Source: Zobellia nedashkovskayae (lineage in GTDB: Bacteria; Bacteroidota; Bacteroidia; Flavobacteriales; Flavobacteriaceae). Taken from it: 64,000 nt of DNA. Where the stretch lies: NCBI RefSeq assembly GCF_015330125.1, contig NZ_JADDXR010000002.1:1984001-2048000 (forward strand). The letters run 5' to 3'. The notes below the pieces were generated by a model. That model made no database searches and was not told the DNA's origin. It saw only the letters and a program-made list of their open reading frames with translations. Both the position numbers and the translations under genes were made by a program. Positions 1-7,146 of the stretch are shown here, piece by piece (within the stretch, counting starts at the first letter, position 1; each line of letters starts with the position of its first letter).

Positions 1-166
1 CATATTTTTCTAAAAGGGAGTTCCATGCGGTGTGGTCTAAAACCTCACTTTGAGAAGTGCCTGAGAATTGGTGTTGCGGCATTTCTTTTCCTCCAAAGAA
101 AGAAAAAAGTCCCGCTAAGGAAAAAATAGATAAAACTGTCATTTGAGCCATTAGTTTAAATTGCAT
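1..166 (-). CDS. DUF547 domain protein, N-terminal fragment
   Basis: Only the first 55 or so codons are inside the window; the gene runs off the left edge. The translation begins MQFKLMAQMTVLSIFSLAGL, a hydrophobic export signal, and then reads DHTAWNSLLEKYV, which matches the opening of DUF547 domains (pattern xHxxWxxLLxKYV). The start was chosen at the ATG that gives an intact signal peptide; an internal Met at codon 6 is an alternative. The gene lies 91 bp downstream of the purine nucleoside phosphorylase on the same strand and probably belongs to the same transcription unit. DUF547 has no firmly established activity. From general knowledge, DUF547 genes occur beside arsenosugar-type genes in marine bacteria. 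The family assignment rests on a short stretch and is moderate. Confidence 0.65.
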   Translation of the reverse strand, partial: MQFKLMAQMTVLSIFSLAGLFSFFGGKEMPQHQFSGTSQSEVLDHTAWNSLLEKY

Positions 167-257
167 AGCATATAGAATCTAATGATAAGTAGTGCATTTA
201 TGCAAAAACTTACATTTTTGGTTCTGCCAATTTTTAATATTGGCCAAGTAGCTTAGT

Positions 258-1073
258 CTATAGCGTCTTTATTAATTCCCTAAATAGTTTTACCATTTTT
301 GGTTCTGCTGCTTCTGCGGTTTTGAGAATCTGTTGTATCTCAGCAGGTTTTAGGTTGTCTGGATTACATTCATCTGTGATAACCGAAACAGCTATGATGG
401 GCAGCTTCAAGTGGTTTGCTACAATAACTTCCGGCACTGTGCTCATTCCAACGGCATCTGCGCCAATTATTTTGAGCATGCGGTATTCTGCCCTCGTTTC
501 CAATTGCGGACCCACTACAGATGCGTATACCCCTTTATGCAAGGTTATATTTTCCTTACTGGCAATGTTTATCAAGGCTTTGCACATGGTTGCATCGTAT
601 GGTTCTGACATATCCGTAAAACGCTCTCCAAATTGTGCTACACCCTTAAATGCCAAAGGAGATCCCCCTTGAAGGTTAATGTGGTCGTCAATGAGCATTA
701 AATCACCTTCCTTATAATCTAAGTTAATGGCCCCAGCAGCGTTTGAAATAAACAATTTTTTAATGCCTAATTGGTGCATAACACGAATAGGGTAGGTAAT
801 ATCCACAAAATCATATCCTTCATAAAGATGGAAACGTCCTTGCATGACCACGGTTTTTTTACCTTCTAAAGTGCCATAAATAAGCATTCCGGAGTGAAAT
901 TCTACGGTTGCTAACGGAAAGAATGGAATATGGTTATAATGTGCTTCAATTGCGTCCTCTATTTGATCGGCCAGTTTTCCTAGGCCAGTCCCAAGTACAA
1001 TACCAATTTCAGGATTATCAAACCCTTTGCTTTGTAAGTAGGCTACGGATTCGTTTAATTGCTTTCGTATCAT
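258..1073 (-). CDS. punA: Purine nucleoside phosphorylase (trimeric PNP family)
   Basis: This 271-residue cytoplasmic enzyme is expected to split purine nucleosides with phosphate into free base and ribose 1-phosphate. It has the full length of the trimeric PNP/MTAP family. Visible motifs are the phosphate-binding GTGLG at 28-32, GRFHLYEGY at 79-87, SNAAGAIN at 110-117, the base-contacting Glu192 in GPQLET, and VGMSTVPE around 208-215. The residue that is Asn243 in human PNP, in the sequence ITN, is Asp234 here (ITDEC). An acidic residue at this position is associated with 6-amino purines, as in methylthioadenosine phosphorylases. The start codon overlaps the stop of the upstream glycosyltransferase by 4 bp, which indicates translational coupling. 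This context suggests a role in a ribosylated-product pathway as well as, or instead of, plain salvage. Confidence 0.93.
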   Translation of the reverse strand: MIRKQLNESVAYLQSKGFDNPEIGIVLGTGLGKLADQIEDAIEAHYNHIPFFPLATVEFHSGMLIYGTLEGKKTVVMQGRFHLYEGYDFVDITYPIRVMHQLGIKKLFISNAAGAINLDYKEGDLMLIDDHINLQGGSPLAFKGVAQFGERFTDMSEPYDATMCKALINIASKENITLHKGVYASVVGPQLETRAEYRMLKIIGADAVGMSTVPEVIVANHLKLPIIAVSVITDECNPDNLKPAEIQQILKTAEAAEPKMVKLFRELIKTL

Positions 1074-1747
1074 GCTTTAATGTGTTTTAAATAAGGCTCA
1101 AAAGCTTTGATGTCTTTAATATCTTCAAAGATATCCACATCGTTTCGCTCTTCTAAAATATGATGTTTTTCGTTTTTTAAATCTTCTAATGTGTTGGTTA
1201 GAACAGTATCATTACCCCAGTCTTTATTAGAAAAGAGCTCTGGTTTAAAACTATTCATACCTAAAAGGTAATACCCTCCGTCTTCCGCAGGTCCAATAAC
1301 AAAATTGTTTTTCTTTAATTCTGAAAAAGCGTTTTGCAGGTCTTTTTGGTTTAGGTCGTACATATCACTTCCTATCACGATAATCCGTTCAAATCCTGAA
1401 GCAAATCCGTCTAGAAAAGCCTTTGCCATACGAACACCTAAGTCTGGTCCGTGCTGAAGTTTTTTGTCAAATATGCTTGAGCTCCAAATGTCATCTTCCC
1501 AAATTTCCTCTGAATACCAAACTTGTTTAGCTGCATTTAGGTTTTCTGTGATGTTTACGGTATGGTCAAGCAAAAATTTATAGATATCCAAAGCTACTTC
1601 GTTACCAACGGTAGCTGCTAATCGGGTTTTACATTTGCCCAATTGCGGATTCCGTGTAAAGATCAGTAAAAGATTCTTTGATGCTACATTGGTATAATTT
1701 ACCGTTGCGGCATCTTTTTGTTTTTCTTGCGGAGATATGATACTCAA
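1070..1747 (-). CDS. TIGR04282-type (arsenosugar-associated) glycosyltransferase
   Basis: This 225-residue protein belongs to the DUF2064/TIGR04282 family of small GT-A-fold transferases, which is linked to arsenosugar biosynthesis gene sets. Motifs seen are FTRNPQLGKCKTRLA (30-44, nucleotide-binding loop), IGSDMYDL (125-132, metal-binding Asp), GPAEDGGYYLLG (152-163) and a terminal NDVDIFEDI signature. It has about 25 residues ahead of the conserved core, so a later start cannot be excluded, but no better Met lies close to the core. It overlaps the PNP gene by 4 bp and follows the rhodanese gene by 63 bp. The donor and acceptor cannot be read from sequence. The arsenosugar link is family knowledge plus context. 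Confidence 0.85.
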   Translation of the reverse strand: MSIISPQEKQKDAATVNYTNVASKNLLLIFTRNPQLGKCKTRLAATVGNEVALDIYKFLLDHTVNITENLNAAKQVWYSEEIWEDDIWSSSIFDKKLQHGPDLGVRMAKAFLDGFASGFERIIVIGSDMYDLNQKDLQNAFSELKKNNFVIGPAEDGGYYLLGMNSFKPELFSNKDWGNDTVLTNTLEDLKNEKHHILEERNDVDIFEDIKDIKAFEPYLKHIKA

Positions 1748-1810
1748 ATGATAATGATTTTAATGATTATGATTTATTGAAAAGGAAATTCTGTAAAAAG
1801 TATTAGACGT

Positions 1811-2308
1811 TTATTTGTCATAAACTTTCTCTCCGCTGGTGAGTAGTTTTCCCCAATGCTTATTAAAGGCATGTACCTGTTCCGTTGTATTTCCTATAGA
1901 ATCATATACCGGATATCCTTCGTTTTTCCATTCAAAAATACCTCCATATAGATTTTTGACATTGGTGTAGCCTGCTTCTTCTAATTCTTCGCCAATATTT
2001 TCAGAACGTACTCCTATAGAACAGTAAACGACTATTTCACTGTTTTTATTTTGGACTTTTTGTATAACAGAGTCCAGTTGAAAGGTGTCATAACCCACCC
2101 AAATGGCATTTTCTAAATGGCTTACATCGTATTCCTCCTTCTCCCGGGCATCCAATAAAATCGGATTAGAGACTTTTTCAAGTGTTTGAACATGAATATA
2201 GTCAACGGATTCTTTGTTGAGTTTTTTGAGGGTCTTGTCTATCTTACTTTGAGAAAAAGAAATAGAGGCTATTAGGAAAAATATGAGGGTACTTAATATG
2301 GTTTTCAT
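1811..2308 (-). CDS. Exported rhodanese-like protein
   Basis: The product is a single-domain rhodanese of 165 residues with an N-terminal signal peptide (hydrophobic residues 4-18, then SFSQ), so it should act in the periplasm. The active-site loop CSIGVR (96-101) keeps the catalytic Cys96 and the terminal Arg typical of active sulfurtransferases, and LLDAREKEEY (51-60) is the family's other hallmark. The C-terminal stretch after the rhodanese core (HAFNKHWGKLL) resembles a lineage-specific tail. A perfect -7 box lies about 25 bp upstream of the start, so this may be the first gene of a unit that continues into the glycosyltransferase, PNP and DUF547 genes. The substrate is unknown. Confidence 0.88.
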   Translation of the reverse strand: MKTILSTLIFFLIASISFSQSKIDKTLKKLNKESVDYIHVQTLEKVSNPILLDAREKEEYDVSHLENAIWVGYDTFQLDSVIQKVQNKNSEIVVYCSIGVRSENIGEELEEAGYTNVKNLYGGIFEWKNEGYPVYDSIGNTTEQVHAFNKHWGKLLTSGEKVYDK

Positions 2309-2333
2309 GAGAATGTAATTGGTAGTGCAATAG

Positions 2334-2341
2334 CAAATATA
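2334..2341 (-). promoter_or_regulatory. -7 promoter box ahead of the rhodanese gene
   Basis: On the minus strand this reads TATATTTG, a perfect match to the Bacteroidota -7 consensus TAnnTTTG, about 25 nt before the rhodanese ATG. No clear TTTG lies at the usual 19-21 nt upstream spacing, so the -33 element is weak or absent. Confidence 0.5.
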
Positions 2342-2375
2342 CTATTTAAATTAGCAGAGCTTTGTTAAGTAAAGG

Positions 2376-3680
2376 CTAAGGGTGTTGCAATTCTATATGG
2401 TTTTTTGCAACCATTTCATGAGCCAGGGCTTCTAGGTCAATACCCATATTTTCTTTGTTTACTTTTAAAGCTTGGGTGCGTAGCACCACCGGGAGATTGG
2501 AATAGCCGTCTTTAGCACCTAATATCATACCTGCTACCGCAGCAACGGTATCATTGTCACGACCGTAGTTTACTATAAATTGCATGGTTTGTTCAAAATC
2601 ACCTTCGCCATACTGAAGTGCGGTAATCAGAATTTGCCAGATTTCCCCAGAGTGAAAGGGAATAGTTTTTTCATGCTCTTCTAAAAATTGATAAGCCATT
2701 TCTTGACGTGTCCAGTCCTGTTGATTACCTTCAAATCCTTTAGGAATTTTAAAAAGAATACTGTCTTGGGTCGTTAAGGTATCAGTTAAGGCGAGTTGCT
2801 TTAAAGCGAGTATTTTTTTAACGGAGGCATCTGCCATGTCATATGAAATGCGTCCTACTAACCTGCTATCTTGGTAACCCAGTGGATCTACAAAAGTTAC
2901 AGTGTTCATGATAGAATCCATATTTGTGGTGCGGAGCGCCATATGCGTCATGGCTGAAACCAAAGCCGAAATATCTTTAGCATATCCCAAGTCGAACAAA
3001 GTGTGTTCGTAAGCAAGTTCATACGCCTTTTCAGGGGTGTTGCTAACCAATCCTAGCATAGGTGTGTACAACTGCCCTGCACAGGACATTTCACCTCCAT
3101 AAAAGCGGTTCATGGCTTTTAAGTAGGTCTCAGTATCTTTTTGATAGGCCATACTTACACGGGCCCATTCTTTAATCCAGTCTATTTTCTCAATTTGAGT
3201 ATCTAAAAAATCTGTGTCGGGTACGGAACCGCTATCACTTATAGCCTTGGTGAGCGACCCATAGTACTCCGTAATAAAATTGGCAAAGTTAGAGGCATTG
3301 AGGTTTCCCTTGTTTTGAGATAGGTACTTGACCATGGCATATTTCCAACGGGTATCGTCAGTGGTAGCGCCGGCAATTAAGTTATGACCCCATGTGCCTT
3401 CGGGAGATTGTTGGCGAACGGCAGGGGTCAATGTTGTAATATATCCGTATTTAAGTTGAATGTCTTTTCGGGACCACATTTCTGTAGAAGCGCCCATAGC
3501 ATCACCAATGGCAGAACCAACCAATGCACCCAAAACCTTGTCATAATAGACTTCTTGTGAAAGATGTAAGGTGTCTGAAGTGTACTTGGTTTTATTTGGT
3601 GTAGGTATATCTATTGGTGTTGTAGTCTCTTTACAGCCAATGGATAAGAGAATTAGAAAGAACCCTATTAACCGTTTCAT
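2376..3680 (-). CDS. ADP-ribosylglycohydrolase-family lipoprotein
   Basis: The product is a 434-residue DraG/ARH-fold protein. The conserved metal-binding features are visible: GALVGSAIGDAMGAS (51-65), TTDDT (106-110), and GRDNDTVAAVAGMILGA near the C-terminus, which carries the DND ligands. The N-terminus is a lipoprotein signal with a lipobox ending at Cys16 (LLSIGC), so the enzyme should face the periplasm. That is notable because intracellular ARHs remove ADP-ribose from proteins. The start overlaps the stop of the upstream phosphotransferase by 4 bp, indicating co-translation. The family call is strong; the substrate could be another N- or O-riboside rather than ADP-ribosylated protein. 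Confidence 0.88.
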   Translation of the reverse strand: MKRLIGFFLILLSIGCKETTTPIDIPTPNKTKYTSDTLHLSQEVYYDKVLGALVGSAIGDAMGASTEMWSRKDIQLKYGYITTLTPAVRQQSPEGTWGHNLIAGATTDDTRWKYAMVKYLSQNKGNLNASNFANFITEYYGSLTKAISDSGSVPDTDFLDTQIEKIDWIKEWARVSMAYQKDTETYLKAMNRFYGGEMSCAGQLYTPMLGLVSNTPEKAYELAYEHTLFDLGYAKDISALVSAMTHMALRTTNMDSIMNTVTFVDPLGYQDSRLVGRISYDMADASVKKILALKQLALTDTLTTQDSILFKIPKGFEGNQQDWTRQEMAYQFLEEHEKTIPFHSGEIWQILITALQYGEGDFEQTMQFIVNYGRDNDTVAAVAGMILGAKDGYSNLPVVLRTQALKVNKENMGIDLEALAHEMVAKNHIELQHP

Positions 3681-4651
3681 GAAGTTAAAACGAGTTTACG
3701 CGCTTTTTTTAAAAGCTTACTTTTTTCTTTTAAGGAACGTTCAAGAGGTAATTGAGCTAGTCCAATAAGTCGTCTCATAATCTCAATGCCGGCCACTTGG
3801 GACATCAATTTTAAATCAGCGTCGCCTTGGTAAGCATTATGTATACGTTTCATATAGCCTTTCTTGCCTGTAGCAATAATGATGTGCGCGGCCATAACAC
3901 CCAAGTCAAATTCAGGAAAGCCTACAAAACCGAATTCCGGATCTATAATGTAAAGATTGTCTGCTTCCGTCATCCAGCTACCAGGGTAATAATCGCCATG
4001 TAGCAAGGTATTTCCGGGTGATAAGTATTTTTTTCCAACCTTCTTTACAACTTTTTTTATCTTTTTGTCTCCTTTAAACTGAAGCGAAAGTTCTTGAAGT
4101 CCAGGTTGTATATCGTCTAATTGAAATCCGTTGTCTTCTAAAAAAGGAAGCTCAAAAACATGTTGGTGGTTAAGTTGGCGCATTTCCATATTCTCGGGAA
4201 AGTTGCTAGGAGCTTTTTTCCGATGAATAAGACCTAAGATGAAAATAAGACGGTCTAATTGGCCATTTGATATAGACTGTTTGTCATAGATATAGGTCAT
4301 GTCTTCACAGTTCCCTAAATCTTCTAGCAACAACAGATTTTCAGAAGCATCAAAACCAATAATTTTTGGAACATGAGCATGAACAGCATTATCCCTAACG
4401 GCTTGGTAGAATTTTTTTTCTACAGTAATCCTGTCCAAAGGAGCTTTGATCTGCTGGTACTTCTGTACATATGGGCGGGATTGTTTTAAGATAAAAGAAC
4501 GTTGGTCTGTTATAACGCGGAGTACCACGTTCATGTTTCCGTCACCCGGTTTTTCTACAGCAGTTAGTTTTTCTGCCGTATGTAGCCATTCTTTGGATTG
4601 TAGATAATTCTGAAGTTCCTCTAGTGGGGTGTTGGTGTCTATTGCGGTCAA
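3677..4651 (-). CDS. Phosphotransferase, methylthioribose-kinase/APH-like
   Basis: This aminoglycoside-phosphotransferase-fold kinase is about 324 residues long. The catalytic loop LLHGDYYPGSWM and the metal loop IIDPEFGFVGFPEFDLG are closest in pattern to S-methyl-5-thioribose kinases (HGDLHTGS ... DPEFAFxGPxxFDxG), which phosphorylate the C1 hydroxyl of a 5-substituted ribose. The open frame continues upstream through the tRNA-Phe gene, so the longest ORF start is false. No ATG lies between the tRNA and the conserved core, so a TTG is used: I place it at 4651 (protein beginning MTAIDTNTPLEEL), with the TTG at 4669 as alternative. It is coupled by a 4-bp overlap to the ADP-ribosylglycohydrolase gene. 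The exact sugar substrate is inferred only. Confidence 0.75.
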   Translation of the reverse strand: MTAIDTNTPLEELQNYLQSKEWLHTAEKLTAVEKPGDGNMNVVLRVITDQRSFILKQSRPYVQKYQQIKAPLDRITVEKKFYQAVRDNAVHAHVPKIIGFDASENLLLLEDLGNCEDMTYIYDKQSISNGQLDRLIFILGLIHRKKAPSNFPENMEMRQLNHQHVFELPFLEDNGFQLDDIQPGLQELSLQFKGDKKIKKVVKKVGKKYLSPGNTLLHGDYYPGSWMTEADNLYIIDPEFGFVGFPEFDLGVMAAHIIIATGKKGYMKRIHNAYQGDADLKLMSQVAGIEIMRRLIGLAQLPLERSLKEKSKLLKKARKLVLTS

Positions 4652-4684
4652 AACAATTGTTTTATGCAATATAAGTCCAAAAAC

Positions 4685-4715
4685 AAAAAAATCCTTACGT
4701 GAGTAAGGATTTTTT
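4685..4715 (-). terminator. Intrinsic terminator of tRNA-Phe
   Basis: A 9-bp stem AATCCTTAC/GTAAGGATT with a 4-nt loop is flanked by A- and T-runs, so it can stop transcription in either direction. It lies directly after the tRNA 3' end on the minus strand and just before the phosphotransferase gene, which argues that the phosphotransferase has its own promoter or depends on readthrough. Confidence 0.85.
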
Positions 4716-4716
4716 G

Positions 4717-4789
4717 TGGTGCCTCCAGGAATCGAACCAGGGACACATGGATTTTCAGTCCATTGCTCTACCAACTGAGCTAAGGCACC
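4717..4789 (-). tRNA. tRNA-Phe (anticodon GAA)
   Basis: The 73-nt gene folds into a standard cloverleaf: acceptor stem GGTGCCT/AGGCACC, D arm AGCTCAGTTGGTAGAGC, anticodon stem ATGGA/TCCAT around loop CTGAAAA (anticodon GAA), and T arm CCTGG TTCGATT CCAGG, with discriminator A. The terminal CCA is not encoded. It has its own consensus promoter upstream and a terminator directly downstream. Confidence 0.97.
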
Positions 4790-4807
4790 ATGCCCGTTTG
4801 CGGGGTG

Positions 4808-4838
4808 CAAATATAATTTCAAATTTATGATATGCAAA
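4808..4838 (-). promoter_or_regulatory. Consensus Bacteroidota promoter of tRNA-Phe
   Basis: Read on the minus strand, TTTG is followed by exactly 19 nt and then TATATTTG, a perfect match to the TTTG-N19-TAnnTTTG consensus of the Bacteroidota primary sigma factor. The -7 box ends 18 nt before the mature tRNA 5' end. Confidence 0.85.
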
Positions 4839-4891
4839 CAAAAATCGAAAAAAAGATGTTTTTTAAGTAACATTTTTTGATCTTTGTATCT

Positions 4892-5620
4892 ATGAACTTA
4901 GTAATTGATGCTGGTAATACTTGTGTGAAACTAGCGGTGTTTGAGGGAGATAACCTCATATTCCGGCAGAATTCAGACGTGCAAAACGTAGCTCGAGAAA
5001 TAAAAGAAATTTGTGACCATTATCCCAAAATAAAACGCGGAATCATAGCTTCGGTTGGAAATTTGGACCGAAAAGTGATGTCAGTGTTGACCGTTTTCTG
5101 CGAAGTTCACGAATTAACGCCCTCAAGCAAAACCCCTTTTAAGAACTCTTATGCAACGCCACAATCTTTGGGTGTTGATCGTATTGCTTTGGCAACGGCG
5201 GCATTTTATCATAACCCTAAAGGAAATAGTTTAATCATTGACGCGGGTACTTGCGTCACTTATGACATGGTAAATGATTACGGAGAGTATTTGGGCGGGG
5301 CTATTTCACCTGGTTTGCATATGAGATACAAGGCATTGCATGAACAAACTTCAAAATTACCGTTATTGACGCCAAAAGAATTAGTAGACTATATCGGAAA
5401 CTCTACAGAAACCAGTATTCATAGTGGTGTAGTAAACGGTATCTGTCAAGAAATAGACGGTGTAATAGATCAATACAAATCTCGTTTTGCAGATTTAACA
5501 GTTATTTTAACAGGTGGTGACATGCTATTTTTGTCTAAACGGTTAAAAAATACCATATTTGCGGACTCCAAATTTCTCCTAGTAGGATTAAATTATCTGT
5601 TGGAATACAACAAACGCTAA
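4892..5620 (+). CDS. coaX: Type III pantothenate kinase
   Basis: The enzyme phosphorylates pantothenate in the first step of coenzyme A synthesis. At 242 residues it has the usual CoaX length and the ASKHA-fold signatures: MNLVIDAGNTCVKLAVFEG at the N-terminus (phosphate-1 loop), GVDRIALATAAF, IIDAGTCVTYDMV (second Asp-Gly-Thr loop) and GGAISPGLHMR. I start it at the ATG that directly precedes NLVIDAGNT rather than at a TTG 15 bp upstream, because CoaX proteins begin at this point. A -7-like GATCTTTG (one mismatch to TAnnTTTG) ends only 5 nt before this ATG, so the leader would be very short. The stop overlaps the next gene's ATG by 1 bp (TAATG). Confidence 0.96.
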   Translation: MNLVIDAGNTCVKLAVFEGDNLIFRQNSDVQNVAREIKEICDHYPKIKRGIIASVGNLDRKVMSVLTVFCEVHELTPSSKTPFKNSYATPQSLGVDRIALATAAFYHNPKGNSLIIDAGTCVTYDMVNDYGEYLGGAISPGLHMRYKALHEQTSKLPLLTPKELVDYIGNSTETSIHSGVVNGICQEIDGVIDQYKSRFADLTVILTGGDMLFLSKRLKNTIFADSKFLLVGLNYLLEYNKR

Positions 5621-6906
5621 TGATCAGAAAAATAGGTTTTGCCATAATTTGCCTTTTTGCAACAGGCATGTACGCTCAAGATGGTTCAGTTTCCCCATAT
5701 TCATATTTTGGTTTAGGAGAGTTAAGAAGCGGTTCTACTGCGGAAAACCAAATGATGGGTGGGATAGGTATGTATGCCGATAGTATTCATGTTAACCTTA
5801 AAAACCCAGCTGCTTACGGTGGATTAGGGATTCAAGGCCGTGATGATTTTGGTATAACCACATATACGGCTGGTCTATCTTACAAACAAACTAGTTTAAA
5901 GAGTTATACAGAGAGTCAGACCACTGCGGTTACCAACTTGGATTATCTTTCTATTGGCTTAAGTATTAAGAAGGGTCTAGGAATAGGTTTTGGTATTATA
6001 CCGTATTCTTCTGTGGGCTATAATTTTGAAGATTTAGTTGGAACTGAAGGTTCTCAAGAAATAAACCAATACTCCGGAGACGGTGGTGTAAATAAAGTCT
6101 ACATGTCCGTTGGATATGAATTTGCTAAGGATTTCAGCATTGGTGTTACCGCAAATTATAATTTCGGAAGAATTGAAACGCTTAAAGTTCAAAGTAACGA
6201 AGGTATATTGTTAGGTTCTAAAGATGAGAGAGTCTCTAGAATAAACGGAGTAGATTTTAATTATGCACTTAGTTATTCTCCTGCAATTGATGAGGCGCAC
6301 ACTTTGGTTACATCTGTACGCATAAATACTCAAGCCAATCTTACGGCAAGAAATACACAGAGAATTGGTTCTTTTATAGGAAGCCCTACTCAAGAACGTT
6401 TTGTAAATGAAGTAGATTTAGCAGCTCAGGGCAGAGAGGATACAGGAATAACTATACCTACAATAACTACGTTGGGTATCGGTTACGGTAAAGATATGCA
6501 GTGGTTCTTGGGTGTTGAGTATAGTTTTCAAAAGCTTACCGATTTCTCGAACGACTTTTTAGAAATAGACAATTTGGTTTACAAAGACGCCAGTACATTG
6601 GCATTGGGTGGTTTTTATACACCGGAGAGAAATTCTTTTGGAAGCTATTTCAAGAGAGTGACTTACAGGGCTGGTGTACGCTTAGAAAAGACCGGAATGT
6701 ATGTTAATGAGAAAGATATAAACAATTTTGGCATAACTTTTGGATTGGGTCTACCGTTGGGTAACAATCTCTCTAATCTTAACTTAGGTTTTGAAGTTGG
6801 AAAAAAAGGGACTACAGCCGCAGATCTAATAGAGGAGAGTTACTTTAAAGTTAATCTCGGATTGTCTTTAAGTGATCAATGGTTTAGAAAAAGAAAGATA
6901 AACTAA
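5620..6906 (+). CDS. Putative outer-membrane beta-barrel protein
   Basis: The 428-residue product starts with a signal peptide (MIRKIGFAIICLFATGMYAQ). It then shows alternating hydrophobic/polar strands rich in Gly, Tyr and Phe, with an N-terminal SPYSYFGLGELRSG segment seen in Bacteroidota OMPP1/FadL-like porins. The final strand ends in hydrophobic and aromatic residues (SLSDQWF), followed by basic residues. It is translationally coupled to coaX and followed by a TPR protein and lptC, which puts it in an envelope-biogenesis neighbourhood. The cargo or function is unknown. The outer-membrane assignment rests on composition and signal, not on a named domain. Confidence 0.8.
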   Translation: MIRKIGFAIICLFATGMYAQDGSVSPYSYFGLGELRSGSTAENQMMGGIGMYADSIHVNLKNPAAYGGLGIQGRDDFGITTYTAGLSYKQTSLKSYTESQTTAVTNLDYLSIGLSIKKGLGIGFGIIPYSSVGYNFEDLVGTEGSQEINQYSGDGGVNKVYMSVGYEFAKDFSIGVTANYNFGRIETLKVQSNEGILLGSKDERVSRINGVDFNYALSYSPAIDEAHTLVTSVRINTQANLTARNTQRIGSFIGSPTQERFVNEVDLAAQGREDTGITIPTITTLGIGYGKDMQWFLGVEYSFQKLTDFSNDFLEIDNLVYKDASTLALGGFYTPERNSFGSYFKRVTYRAGVRLEKTGMYVNEKDINNFGITFGLGLPLGNNLSNLNLGFEVGKKGTTAADLIEESYFKVNLGLSLSDQWFRKRKIN

Positions 6907-7146
6907 GATTGAAAAAATACCTGAGGTTTTATTAGGGTTTAACCGATTTATTAAAAGATTATTGAATAAATTCGCAAAAAAAATCTCGAAAAGGCATTTT
7001 CTAAATTTCCCTTAGAGCTCTTGATAAAAAATTAGTACATTACCCAACCAAAAATTAGAACATAATAACGAGCCATATTGACTCTGGGCACTAACCACGA
7101 TTTTGATTGGCAATTTGTAATTTGAAAAACAAGTAAAAATTAAGAA

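Noticed and set aside
7020..7043. Promoter of the TPR gene (TTG ... TACATTAC)
   Set aside because: The -7-like box has two mismatches and the TTG lies only 12 nt away, so spacing is wrong.
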